The notes below the pieces were generated by a model that had not been told where the DNA came from, did no database searches, and worked only from the letters and a program-made list of their open reading frames with translations. The position numbers were made by a program, and so were the translations under genes. Below, in pieces: positions 7,389 to 14,760 of a stretch of 20,788 nucleotides of DNA (position 1 is the stretch's first letter; each line of letters begins with the position of its first letter). This DNA is from DASRTE01 sp035316885. Lineage in GTDB: Bacteria > Actinomycetota > Actinomycetes > Jiangellales > Jiangellaceae. The stretch is taken from contig DATHII010000133.1 in NCBI GenBank assembly GCA_035316885.1, forward strand, positions 1 to 20,788, given 5' to 3'.

Positions 7389-8620
7389 CGACGCTGACCG
7401 CGACCGGCCAGGTGCTCGCCGGACGATACGCGCTGACCCGGTTCGTGGCCGGTGGCTCGATGGGCGAGGTCTGGGAGGCCACCGACAACCGCATGCAGCG
7501 GGTCGTCGCGGTCAAAGTGCTGCGCCCCGAGTACGCCCGCGACCCCGTGGCCGTCGAGCGCTTCCGCACAGAGGCCCGGTTGGCGGCCAGGCTCGCGCAC
7601 CCCGGCATCGCCCGCGTGCACGATGTCGACGACGGCCTGTCCGCGGCCGAACCGCCGTGGATGGTGCAGGAGTACGTCCCCGGCCGACCGCTGTCCGATT
7701 TACTCGTCCAGGCCGGCCCGCTGCCGCCCCAGCGGGTGGCTCACCTCATCGGCCAGGCCGCGACTGCCGTGCACGCGGCTCACCAGGCCGGAGTCGTCCA
7801 TCGCGACCTCACGCCCGGCAACCTGCTCGTCACCGACGACGACCTCGTCAAGATCACCGACTTCGGCATCGCCCGTGCAGCCGGCCTGGCGCCGCTGACT
7901 GCCACGGGTCAGGTGCTCGGCGCTGCGGCCTACCTCTCGCCCGAGCAGGTACAGGGCCGTTCAGCCACGGTGGCCAGCGACGTCTACACCCTGGGCGTGG
8001 TGCTGTACGAGTGCCTCGCAGGGGCACGCCCGTTCACCGGCGCGAACGCGGTCGACGTGGCGCGGGCACATCTGGACCGGGAACCGGCGCCACTCCCGGC
8101 ATCGGTCCCCGAGACCCTGCGTGCTGTGACCGTGGCGGCGATGGCGAAGGATCCGGCCGGCCGGCCCCCGACCGCTGCCGACCTCGCCGCGCGGTTGCAG
8201 GCGGCCCGTGCCGAACTCGTCCCGAAGCGGATCGCCTCCGATTCCGTTGACCCCGTCCCAGCGCCGCACTCACCTAGGGCGCGTCAGACCAGGCCGATCC
8301 CGCGCGTCCATCGCGCCGTTCCGCCGCCGGCGGCGGCGACCCTTTCCGCCTCCGCCTCGGCCACCATTGCCGCGGCGTCGCAGGAGGCGCGAACTCTCTG
8401 GCAGACCTGGTCTCGCGCGGTGGCCCGCCAGTTCCGGGAGGGGTGGGGACGGTACCCCGTGTCACGGGTCGGCGCTGCGGGGATCGCCGTGCTGCTGCTC
8501 GTCGTCCTGGCCGTGATCTGGGGTGGTTCCGAGGCACCCGGCGCGCCCGCGCCAAGCACGACGGGGCCCGGGACGGGTACCGTGCGCGTCGTCGACGATC
8601 CAGGGAAGGGCACGGAATGA
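7385..8620 (+). CDS. pknA: PknA: membrane Ser/Thr protein kinase with altered catalytic residues
   Basis: The 411-residue product has a cytoplasmic kinase domain (about 15-275), a Pro/Ala/Arg-rich linker, one membrane helix (about 363-379) and a short outside tail with no PASTA repeats, as expected for PknA. Present are the glycine loop VAGGSMGEVW (21-30), ATP-site Lys44, helix-C Glu64, HRD at 139-141, DFG at 159-161 and SPE at 185-187. Activation-loop Thr172 and Thr174 align by number with the known M. tuberculosis PknA sites. Two departures stand out. The catalytic loop reads HRDLTPGN, with Thr143 where Ser/Thr kinases have lysine. The P+1 GT motif reads GA, with Ala180. It starts with GTG at 7385, overlapping pbpA by 4 bases. 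PknA normally acts on cell-shape and division proteins such as Wag31. Confidence 0.93.
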   Translation: MTTLTATGQVLAGRYALTRFVAGGSMGEVWEATDNRMQRVVAVKVLRPEYARDPVAVERFRTEARLAARLAHPGIARVHDVDDGLSAAEPPWMVQEYVPGRPLSDLLVQAGPLPPQRVAHLIGQAATAVHAAHQAGVVHRDLTPGNLLVTDDDLVKITDFGIARAAGLAPLTATGQVLGAAAYLSPEQVQGRSATVASDVYTLGVVLYECLAGARPFTGANAVDVARAHLDREPAPLPASVPETLRAVTVAAMAKDPAGRPPTAADLAARLQAARAELVPKRIASDSVDPVPAPHSPRARQTRPIPRVHRAVPPPAAATLSASASATIAAASQEARTLWQTWSRAVARQFREGWGRYPVSRVGAAGIAVLLLVVLAVIWGGSEAPGAPAPSTTGPGTGTVRVVDDPGKGTE

Positions 8621-10506
8621 GCGAGCCGCGACTCCTCGGAGACCGCTACGAGCTGGGTGAAGTACTCGGCCGCGGCGGCATGGCGGAGGTCCGCCGGGGA
8701 CGCGACCGGCGCCTTGGCCGCATCGTCGCGATCAAGATGTTGCGCGTCGACCACGCGGCCGACGCCACCTTCCAGGCCCGGTTCCGGCGCGAGGCCCAGT
8801 CCGCGGCTTCGCTCAACCACCGCAGCATCGTCGCCGTCTACGACACCGGCGAGGACGTGGTCGACGGCCACCGGATCCCCTTCATCGTGATGGAGTACGT
8901 CGAGGGCCGGACGCTGCGCGAACTGCTGCACGAGCGGGCGCGGTTCACCACGGAGCGCTCGATCGAGGTCATCGCCGGCGTGCTCGACGCCCTCGAGTAC
9001 AGCCACCGCGCGGGCATCGTCCACCGTGACATCAAGCCGGGCAACGTGATGATCACAGGGTCCGGCGAGGTCAAGGTCATGGACTTCGGGATCGCCCGGT
9101 CTCTGGCCGACACCGGCGTGACGCTCACCCAGACGGCCGCGGTCGTCGGCACTGCGCAGTACATCTCGCCCGAGCAGGCTCGCGGCGAACAAGCCGACGC
9201 TCGCAGCGACCTCTACGCCACGGGCTGTGTGCTCTACGAGCTGCTGACCGGACGGCCGCCGTTCGTGGGCGAGTCGCTGGTCTCCGTCGCCGTGTCACAC
9301 GTGCGCGAGATGCCGACCCCTCCGTCGGCGCTCGAACCGTCGATCACGCGCGACGTCGACGCGATCGTCATGAAGTCGCTCGCCAAGGACCGGCTCGAGC
9401 GCTACCAGAGCGCGTACGACATGCGCGCCGATCTCGAGCGGGCGGCCGCCGGGCTGCCCGTGGCGGCAGCCCACGACACGTCGGCCGCAACGCAGCTCAT
9501 CGCTCCGGCGGCTGCCGGGTACGCCACCGCCACGGCGCTGGACCAGGTCGCGGACGAGGACCTCGAACCCGAATCGCGCGGCATGACGTGGCGCAAGCTC
9601 GCACTTGCCGCGGTGGCCATCCTCGCCGTGGCGGCGCTGATCGGATACCTCGCGTTCCGTGATGACGGCGGCGGCGAACAGGCTCGCGTCCCCGACATCG
9701 TCGGCTCCACGCTCGAAGAGGCGCAGACCCTCATCGAAGGGCGCGACCTCGTCATGGGGACACCGGTCGAGCAGCCGACGACCAACGAGGCCGAGATCGG
9801 CATCGTGCTGTCCCAGGATCCGGCCTTCAACACCACGGTGGAGCCGGGATCGACCGTGATCCCGACCGTGGGTGTCGCGCCCGAACCGGTCCCCGTCCCG
9901 GCAAACCTCGTCGGGATGACGCAGGCGGAGGCCGAGGCGGCGATCATCGCAGCAGGCCTGACCGTGGGCCAGGTGACTCCGGACGAGGACAGTGACGAGG
10001 AACCCGGCACCGTCACTGCCACCGACCCCGCCTCCGGCACCGAGGCCGCGCCGGGCAGCCCCGTCAACCTCACCGTAGCCCGTGCACCCGAGCAGGTCGC
10101 GGTGCCGTCGGTGATCGGCCGCTCCCTGGACGACGCCCAGGCAGCGATCGAAGGAGCGGACCTGGTGCTCGGCAACGTCGAGAGCCGCGAGAGCGACCGG
10201 CCCCAGAACGAGGTGCTCGAGACCAATCCCGCTGGCGGGACCCAGGTCGACCCAGGGTCCTCGGTCAACGTCGTGATCTCCGCCGGCCAGGCGACCGTCG
10301 AGGTGCCGGACGTGACCGGTCAGCCGCAGGGCAGTGCCGAGGCGACGCTGCGACAGCAGGGGTTCACCGTCATCGCACAGCCGGAGCAGAACTGCGACGA
10401 AGACCCGGGCGTCGTCTTCGCGCAGAACCCGGAGGGAGGCACCGAGGTGAACCCGGGCGCCAATGTCGTGATCCGCGTCGCACAGGACGAGGGCTGCAAC
10501 GGCTGA
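8617..10506 (+). CDS. pknB: PknB: Ser/Thr protein kinase with four PASTA domains
   Basis: The 629-residue product has a kinase domain (about 8-278): glycine loop LGRGGMAEV, Lys40, Glu59, HRDIKPGN at 136-143, DFG at 156-158. The activation loop has Thr171 and Thr173, the positions autophosphorylated in M. tuberculosis PknB, and an intact VVGTAQYISPEQ. A linker leads to a membrane helix (about 326-346) and four extracellular PASTA repeats (about 356-422, 424-489, 492-556, 560-624). PASTA repeats bind muropeptides or lipid II and tell the kinase about wall state. A Cys pair (593 and 627) brackets the last repeat. It starts with ATG at 8617, overlapping the pknA stop (ATGA). It is the last gene of the operon and is followed by a strong inverted repeat. 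Confidence 0.97.
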   Translation: MSEPRLLGDRYELGEVLGRGGMAEVRRGRDRRLGRIVAIKMLRVDHAADATFQARFRREAQSAASLNHRSIVAVYDTGEDVVDGHRIPFIVMEYVEGRTLRELLHERARFTTERSIEVIAGVLDALEYSHRAGIVHRDIKPGNVMITGSGEVKVMDFGIARSLADTGVTLTQTAAVVGTAQYISPEQARGEQADARSDLYATGCVLYELLTGRPPFVGESLVSVAVSHVREMPTPPSALEPSITRDVDAIVMKSLAKDRLERYQSAYDMRADLERAAAGLPVAAAHDTSAATQLIAPAAAGYATATALDQVADEDLEPESRGMTWRKLALAAVAILAVAALIGYLAFRDDGGGEQARVPDIVGSTLEEAQTLIEGRDLVMGTPVEQPTTNEAEIGIVLSQDPAFNTTVEPGSTVIPTVGVAPEPVPVPANLVGMTQAEAEAAIIAAGLTVGQVTPDEDSDEEPGTVTATDPASGTEAAPGSPVNLTVARAPEQVAVPSVIGRSLDDAQAAIEGADLVLGNVESRESDRPQNEVLETNPAGGTQVDPGSSVNVVISAGQATVEVPDVTGQPQGSAEATLRQQGFTVIAQPEQNCDEDPGVVFAQNPEGGTEVNPGANVVIRVAQDEGCNG

Positions 10507-10529
10507 CCCCTGCCAGTGCCCGCCCTCCC

Positions 10530-10599
10530 TCGCGACTTGTGGCGGGTAGGACACCTCTCCTCACTGAGGCAGACGTGTCAATGCCGCCACAAGTCGTGG
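10530..10599. terminator. Long inverted repeat between pknB and the convergent pabA-like gene
   Basis: CGACTTGTGGCGG at 10533-10545 and its exact complement at 10584-10596 form a 13-base-pair perfect stem, extendable by three more pairs (two of them G-U). An inner GACAC/GTGTC pair (10550-10554, 10575-10579) lengthens the structure. It lies 24 bases after the pknB stop, and its right arm encodes the last codons of the convergent gene (stop at 10578). The position suits a two-way transcription terminator. There is no clear T tract, as is common in actinomycetes. Confidence 0.6.
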
Positions 10600-11231
10600 G
10601 CGGAGGCTGCCGACACCACCGGTGCCAGGCCAGCCGAGCGGGCGACGGCGCTGGGATCGCCGCACACCGCCAGCCAGTTGGCGAGCAACCGGTGACCGCC
10701 CTCGGTGAGAACCGACTCGGGGTGGAACTGCACGCCTTCGACGTCGACCTCGCGGTGCCGTGCGGCCATGAGCACCCCGCCGGCCGTCCGTCCGGTGACC
10801 TGCAGGACGTCGGGAACGGTCGATGGCTCGATGGCGAGCGAGTGGTAGCGGGTGGCCGTGAACGGATCGGGCAGGCCGGCCAGCACGCCGACGCCGTCGT
10901 GATGGACCTCGCTGGTCTTGCCGTGCAGCAGCTCCGGCGCCCGGCCGACCGTGGCGCCGTACGCCACCCCGATCGCCTGCAGCCCCAGGCACACCCCGAA
11001 CACCGGGACCCGGCCGGCGCTGCGGCGCACGAGCTCGACGCAGACGCCGGCGCGTTCGGGCGTGCCCGGGCCCGGTGAGAGCAGGACGCCGTCGTACCCG
11101 AGGCCGTCGTCCGGCCCGATCTCGTCGTTGCGGCGCACGTCGCACTCAGCCCCGAGCTGGGCGAGGTACTGCACCAGGTTGAAGACGAAGCTGTCGTAGT
11201 TGTCGACCACGAGGATCCGGCGGACGATCAT
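10578..11231 (-). CDS. pabA: Aminodeoxychorismate/anthranilate synthase glutamine amidotransferase subunit
   Basis: The 217-residue product is a class I glutamine amidotransferase of the TrpG/PabA type. Marks are ILVVDNYDSFVFNLVQYL at the start, SPGPGTPE at 52-59, nucleophile Cys81 in FGVCLGLQ, HGKTSEVHHDG, TRYHSLAI, and the His170/Glu172 pair in VQFHPES. It releases ammonia from glutamine for the chorismate-using large subunit in folate or tryptophan synthesis; sequence alone does not say which. The same gene sits next to pknB in M. tuberculosis (annotated trpG), where no large subunit is adjacent either. The C-terminus after about residue 190 is a short extension. The ATG at 11231 overlaps the stop of the upstream DUF881 gene by 4 bases, so the two are co-translated. 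Confidence 0.93.
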   Translation of the reverse strand: MIVRRILVVDNYDSFVFNLVQYLAQLGAECDVRRNDEIGPDDGLGYDGVLLSPGPGTPERAGVCVELVRRSAGRVPVFGVCLGLQAIGVAYGATVGRAPELLHGKTSEVHHDGVGVLAGLPDPFTATRYHSLAIEPSTVPDVLQVTGRTAGGVLMAARHREVDVEGVQFHPESVLTEGGHRLLANWLAVCGDPSAVARSAGLAPVVSAASAHDLWRH

Positions 11232-11965
11232 GGTCCGGTGTCTCCCGTGACGTCGATGGGGCCGTCATACGCTGGCAGCGTCACCGAGCGCTCGCGGTCG
11301 ACCTGGTATCCCAGGCCGATGAACTCGGCGTACTGGCGGTAGTTGGTGACGTCCTGGGAGTCGTCGAGGGCGTCCTCCATCGCGCCGGTGTCGCCGATCG
11401 CGGTGATCGTGTAGGGCGGCGCATACCGGCGCCCCTGCAGCAGCAGCACGGGGCCCACGCAGCGGACGGTGCTGGTGGCCACGATTCGCTGGTCCATGAC
11501 CATCATCGCCTCGGCACCACCCGCCCACAGAGCGTTGATCACACCCTCGAGATCCTGCTGGTGGACGAGGTAGTCCTCGAGCTGAGTGCCGGGCGCGAGT
11601 TCGTCGTCGGTGGTCGGTAACGGTGCGTCGTCGAGGCTGACCGTCAGCCCCGGGCCCTCGACGGCCGTGAAGCCCGCGGCCGGCTGGAGCTCGTCGATCT
11701 GCTGTTGCAGTTCCTCGACGCCGGCGCTGGCCTTCTCGGCGGCGAGGTCGTCCACCTCGCCGGCCAACTGCTCGACCTCGGCCGCGAGCTCCTCCGTGCG
11801 GCGCTCCTCGGCGCGGACCAGATCGGCGAGCTCGGTGTGCTGGCCGGGACGCAGGTCGTTGCCGTCGGCCGCTCGCGCGCTGGTGACCAGCAGGGCACCG
11901 CACAGAGCCAGCGCCACGGGCGCGACGAACCGCCACGCACGGTTGCGACTCTCGGAACCGGCCAC
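11228..11965 (-). CDS. DUF881 family membrane-anchored coiled-coil protein
   Basis: The 245-residue product has an N-terminal signal-anchor helix (about 8-27, FVAPVALALCGALLVTSARA). An acidic coiled coil follows (about 45-85, rich in Glu, Leu and Ala), then a C-terminal domain beginning TAVEGPGLTVSLDDAP and continuing with INALWAGGAEAMMVMDQRI. This layout is that of DUF881/YlxW-type proteins, of unknown biochemical function and often near division genes; Rv0012 at the same place in M. tuberculosis is a relative. The GTG start at 11965 is chosen because GGGAGG lies 8 bases upstream; a GTG three codons earlier overlaps that site. The bulk is predicted outside the membrane. The gene is divergent from crgA. 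Confidence 0.88.
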   Translation of the reverse strand: MAGSESRNRAWRFVAPVALALCGALLVTSARAADGNDLRPGQHTELADLVRAEERRTEELAAEVEQLAGEVDDLAAEKASAGVEELQQQIDELQPAAGFTAVEGPGLTVSLDDAPLPTTDDELAPGTQLEDYLVHQQDLEGVINALWAGGAEAMMVMDQRIVATSTVRCVGPVLLLQGRRYAPPYTITAIGDTGAMEDALDDSQDVTNYRQYAEFIGLGYQVDRERSVTLPAYDGPIDVTGDTGP

Positions 11966-12000
11966 GGACGTCACCTCCCTCGCGATCCGGGCGCACGGTG

Positions 12001-12014
12001 TAGCGACTACGCTA
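12001..12014. promoter_or_regulatory. Inverted repeat / promoter candidate between the DUF881 gene and crgA
   Basis: TAGCG-ACTA-CGCTA is a perfect 5-base inverted repeat in the divergent 105-base gap. On the plus strand it contains TACGCT (12008-12013), a TANNNT-type -10 about 58 bases before crgA. On the minus strand it contains TAGCGT, which also fits. It could be overlapping divergent -10 elements or a small operator. No good -35 was found for either. Confidence 0.3.
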
Positions 12015-12070
12015 TCTGCCAGGTCGCGGCCGGACCGACGGGTGGCCGCCGAACCGAGAGGACGAGCGCA

Positions 12071-12325
12071 GTGCCCAGGAGCCGCATCCGCCGCAAGGCA
12101 GACTTCACGCCTCCGTCGGAGCGTGAGGCCCGGGGTGCCGGCGTCGCCGGCCGCTGGGTTGCGCCCACGATGGTCACTCTGCTGGTGCTCGGGCTGGCCT
12201 GGATCGTCGTCTACTACGTCACTGAGGCCGACCTCCCGCTCATGCGCGAGCTCGGCGGTTGGAACCTTGTGGTCGGCATGGGCCTGATCACCGGAGGCTT
12301 CGTCGCCGCCACCAAGTGGAAGTAG
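12071..12325 (+). CDS. crgA: CrgA: cell division regulator, two-helix membrane protein
   Basis: The 84-residue product starts MPRSRIRRKADFTPP, the hallmark N-terminus of CrgA, and has two membrane helices (about 29-50 and 63-80) and a very short C-terminus ending TKWK. CrgA is an actinobacterial divisome protein that interacts with FtsZ, FtsI and FtsQ and affects recruitment of septal wall enzymes. It starts with GTG at 12071, with a modest GAGAGGA upstream. The length matches family members (about 80-95). It is a single gene, divergent from the DUF881 gene and convergent with the rhomboid gene. Confidence 0.96.
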   Translation: MPRSRIRRKADFTPPSEREARGAGVAGRWVAPTMVTLLVLGLAWIVVYYVTEADLPLMRELGGWNLVVGMGLITGGFVAATKWK

Positions 12326-12329
12326 CGGG

Positions 12330-12406
12330 TCGTCCACAGAAGGCGTGCACAGCTGTGATTACACGAGTGTGATTCATCCCCACCTGGGGACAACTGCTGT
12401 GGATAA
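12330..12406. promoter_or_regulatory. Cluster of DnaA-box-like sites between crgA and the rhomboid gene
   Basis: TGTGGATAA at 12398-12406 is a perfect DnaA box (TTATCCACA) on the minus strand. TCGTCCACA (12330-12338, plus) and TTGTCCCCA (minus strand of 12385-12393) each differ by one base from the actinobacterial box TTGTCCACA. All three fall inside a 91-base gap between two convergent genes, where no promoter is needed. CCCC-ACCT-GGGG within it may be a weak terminator hairpin. Confidence 0.45.
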
Positions 12407-12416
12407 CTCCGGCTCG

Positions 12417-13301
12417 TCAGGCGACGAGCAGAGCCATCAGCACTGCGATCACGCCGACCACGACCACACAGGCGACGATCGCGGAGACCGCGCGCTGTTT
12501 GCGGGGGGCGTGGGCGAATGCGTACGCGAGCAGCGCCCCGGTGACGAGGCCGCCCAGGTGCGCCCGCCAGTCGATGCCCGAGACGACGAATCCGAAGACG
12601 ACGTTGATGCCCAGGATGACCAGCACCGCCGACACGTCGCGGCCGAACCGGCGCATGACCACGAACAGCGCGCCCATCAGCCCGAACACGGCACCGGAGG
12701 CCCCGTAGGAGATGCCGCCGTCGGCCAAGCCGAGTAGCGACGCCGCGCTGCCGCCCAGCGCCGACACGAGGTAGAGCGCGAGGAAGCGCGACCGTCCGAG
12801 TACCGGCTCCAGCAGACCGCCGAGGATCCACAGCGCGTACATGTTGAGCCCAATGTGCCAGAACTGTTCGTGGACGAACGCCGCGGTGATCATCCGGTAC
12901 CACTCGCCGTCGAGCACGCCGATCGGCTCGCCCTGGAAGCTCATGAGCGTGGCCAGCGCGAACCGGCCGACCACCTCGATCTGGCCCACGAGCATGCCGA
13001 TGAGCCAGACGCCGACGTTGATGCCGATGAGGATCTTGGTGACCAGGTCGCTCCGCTCGCGGACCTGGCCACCGAGGGCGGTGGTGGGTTGCCGGACGGT
13101 CTTGGCCCCCTCGGCAACGCATTCCGGGCACTGGAAGCCGACCGGCGCCGCCGTCATGCAATCGGGACAGATGTAGCGCTCGCAGCGCGAGCATCGGATG
13201 TAGGTCTCGCGCCCCGGGTGGCGGTAGCACGCGGGCGCGCTGCTCCGCGGCGCCTCCGGCTGGGTGCCGTCGACGCCGCCGGGAGATCCGGACATCGTCA
13301 T
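12417..13301 (-). CDS. Rhomboid-family intramembrane serine protease with N-terminal zinc ribbon
   Basis: The 294-residue product begins with a Cys/His-rich domain (about 25-61: CYRHPG, CSRC, CPDC, CPEC), probably binding zinc. Six to seven membrane helices follow from about residue 88. Rhomboid residues are intact: HIGLN at 149-153, nucleophile Ser202 in YGASGAVFGLMGAL, and catalytic His248 in RAHLGG. Rhomboids cut single-pass membrane proteins within the bilayer; the substrate here is unknown. The start at 13301 follows directly on the cyclophilin stop codon, so translation is probably coupled; no Shine-Dalgarno site is clear and the ATG at codon 3 is equally possible. The zinc domain should be cytoplasmic. 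A different membrane-protein gene (Rv0010c) holds this slot in M. tuberculosis. Confidence 0.92.
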   Translation of the reverse strand: MTMSGSPGGVDGTQPEAPRSSAPACYRHPGRETYIRCSRCERYICPDCMTAAPVGFQCPECVAEGAKTVRQPTTALGGQVRERSDLVTKILIGINVGVWLIGMLVGQIEVVGRFALATLMSFQGEPIGVLDGEWYRMITAAFVHEQFWHIGLNMYALWILGGLLEPVLGRSRFLALYLVSALGGSAASLLGLADGGISYGASGAVFGLMGALFVVMRRFGRDVSAVLVILGINVVFGFVVSGIDWRAHLGGLVTGALLAYAFAHAPRKQRAVSAIVACVVVVGVIAVLMALLVA

Positions 13302-13832
13302 CTACGCCGTACGGCGCTCGACCGTGATGCTGTCGACCGTGACCGGTGTGGCGGGACGCTCGGATCGGTCGGTCTTGACGGCGGCTATCGAGTCAACCAC
13401 CTCACGGCTCGACGCATCGGCGACCTCACCGAAGATCGTGTGCTTGAGGTTCAGCCATGCCGTTGGGCCGACGGTGATGAAGAACTGCGAACCGTTGGTG
13501 TTGGCGCCCGCGTTGGCCATGGCCAACAGGTAGGGCCGGTCGAAGGAGAGCTCGGGGTGGAACTCGTCGGCGAACTCGTAGCCCGGACCCCCGCGGCCGG
13601 TGCCCAGCGGGTCACCGCCCTGGATCATGAAGCCGGAGATCACCCGGTGGAACGTGGTGCCGTCGAACAGCCTCGCCGAGGTCTTCCGGCCGGTCCGTGG
13701 GTCCACCCACTCCTTGCCGCCCTCGGCCAACTCGACGAAGTTGCGCACGGTCTTGGGTGCGTGGTTTGGGAACAGCTTCACGGTGATGTCGCCGTGGTTG
13801 GTGGACATGGAGGCGTACAGCTCGTCGGCCAC
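13302..13832 (-). CDS. ppiA: Cyclophilin-type peptidyl-prolyl cis-trans isomerase
   Basis: The 176-residue product is a single cyclophilin domain. Catalytic and pocket residues are present: FHRVISGFMIQGGDP (61-75, with Arg63, Phe69, Gln71), NGSQFFIT (113-120), Trp126 and His131. It speeds proline isomerisation during folding. There is no signal peptide, so it is cytoplasmic, like M. tuberculosis PpiA from the same locus. The GTG at 13832 is chosen over the longer frame because AAAGG lies 6 bases upstream and the family's first strand starts just after. The rhomboid gene begins at the next base after its stop. Confidence 0.95.
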   Translation of the reverse strand: MADELYASMSTNHGDITVKLFPNHAPKTVRNFVELAEGGKEWVDPRTGRKTSARLFDGTTFHRVISGFMIQGGDPLGTGRGGPGYEFADEFHPELSFDRPYLLAMANAGANTNGSQFFITVGPTAWLNLKHTIFGEVADASSREVVDSIAAVKTDRSERPATPVTVDSITVERRTA

Positions 13833-13966
13833 GGTGTGCCTTTCACGTCGGAGTCGAACCCGCTCATCCTCGCATGGCACGGTAGCGCTGGGCATTCGGG
13901 TTCAGACGCGGCATGATCGGACTCTGTACGGGGAAGGGGCCTGTCACGAGACCCGAGGAGGCCCGC

Positions 13967-14740
13967 GTGTCTGCACTGTCCGATTTCCGTGATCGGCTCC
14001 GCCGGGGCAACGTTCAGCGTGCCGCACGTAGGGCCGGCCGCGCCGGTGCCGAGGGAGTCTCCGAGCTCGCCGTTCGGATCAAGCCCCTCGCCGCCAGTGC
14101 CCGCGAGGTGGCATCGCCGAAGGTCGAGCAGGCCATGGAGAAGATCACCCCGGTGGTCGAGTCCGCCAGGGAGCGCGTCACGCCGGCAGCGTTGAGCGCG
14201 CGCGACACCTTCCTCGAAGATGTCGTGCCCATGGTCGCCAGCGCGATCACCGCTGCGGCCGACAGGATCGCCGCTGGGGCCACCGAAGTGTCCGAGCGCT
14301 CTGTCGCCGTCGTCGAGAAGCCGCGCCGGCGGCGACGGCGACGGCGGCTGTTGCTCATTCTCGGCGGATTCACGGCCGCCGGAGCCGGTGCGGCCGCTGT
14401 GCTTCGCCGCCGTGGTGGCGAAGCGCAGCAGTGGACCACCTACGACCCGTCGGCCGCCCCGTGGGCACCCACGCCGCCGGAGGGCGACGAAGACCTGCCA
14501 CGCAGCACGGCCGACGATGCGGCCGGCGCCTCGCCGACGGAGGCGGTCGCCGATGCTGCCGAACAGCCGCATGAGCCCACCACACCGCAGGCGCCGGCCA
14601 CCGAGACCGCCCTCGACGGGAAGCGGCCCACCACGGCCGCGGCCGCCAAGAAGGCAGCAGCGAAGAAGACCACCCCCGCCAAGAGGACGGCGGCGAAGAA
14701 GACGGCACCGCCGAAGAAGAACGTGCCCCCGGCCCCCTGA
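13967..14740 (+). CDS. Membrane-anchored protein with helical N-terminus and lysine-rich histone-like tail
   Basis: I do not recognise a defined enzyme. The 257-residue product has an amphipathic helical N-terminal region (1-115, repeated Ala/Glu/Arg/Val segments). A run of arginines (120-127) precedes one membrane helix (about 128-146). A segment WTTYDPSAAPWAPTPPEGDEDLP is followed by an acidic, proline-rich linker and a C-terminal tail (about 226-251) of Lys, Ala, Pro and Thr resembling histone H1 or the HupB tail. The layout up to the WxxYDP-type segment recalls DUF5324-like proteins that I remember near ppiA/crgA in Streptomyces; this is from memory. The GTG at 13967 is chosen for AGGAGG 5 bases upstream. 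It is divergent from ppiA and convergent with the dodecin gene. Confidence 0.8.
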   Translation: MSALSDFRDRLRRGNVQRAARRAGRAGAEGVSELAVRIKPLAASAREVASPKVEQAMEKITPVVESARERVTPAALSARDTFLEDVVPMVASAITAAADRIAAGATEVSERSVAVVEKPRRRRRRRRLLLILGGFTAAGAGAAAVLRRRGGEAQQWTTYDPSAAPWAPTPPEGDEDLPRSTADDAAGASPTEAVADAAEQPHEPTTPQAPATETALDGKRPTTAAAAKKAAAKKTTPAKRTAAKKTAPPKKNVPPAP

Positions 14741-14760
14741 GCCTTCCGGGGCATCCGCCC

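Noticed and set aside
9295..10554. Open frame of 419 codons antisense to pknB
   Set aside because: It mirrors the PASTA and linker coding of pknB and has no recognisable fold or ribosome site; pknB is certain in the opposite strand.
13848..13864. GGGTTCGACTCC on the minus strand, resembling a tRNA T-arm
   Set aside because: The 5-base stem does not pair properly and no acceptor, D or anticodon arm can be built around it; it lies in the ppiA leader.
14640..14720. Repetitive Lys/Ala codon tract as a possible tandem repeat or recombination site
   Set aside because: The repetition is at the amino-acid level (Lys-Ala-Pro-Thr tail) with irregular DNA units, so it is explained by the protein.
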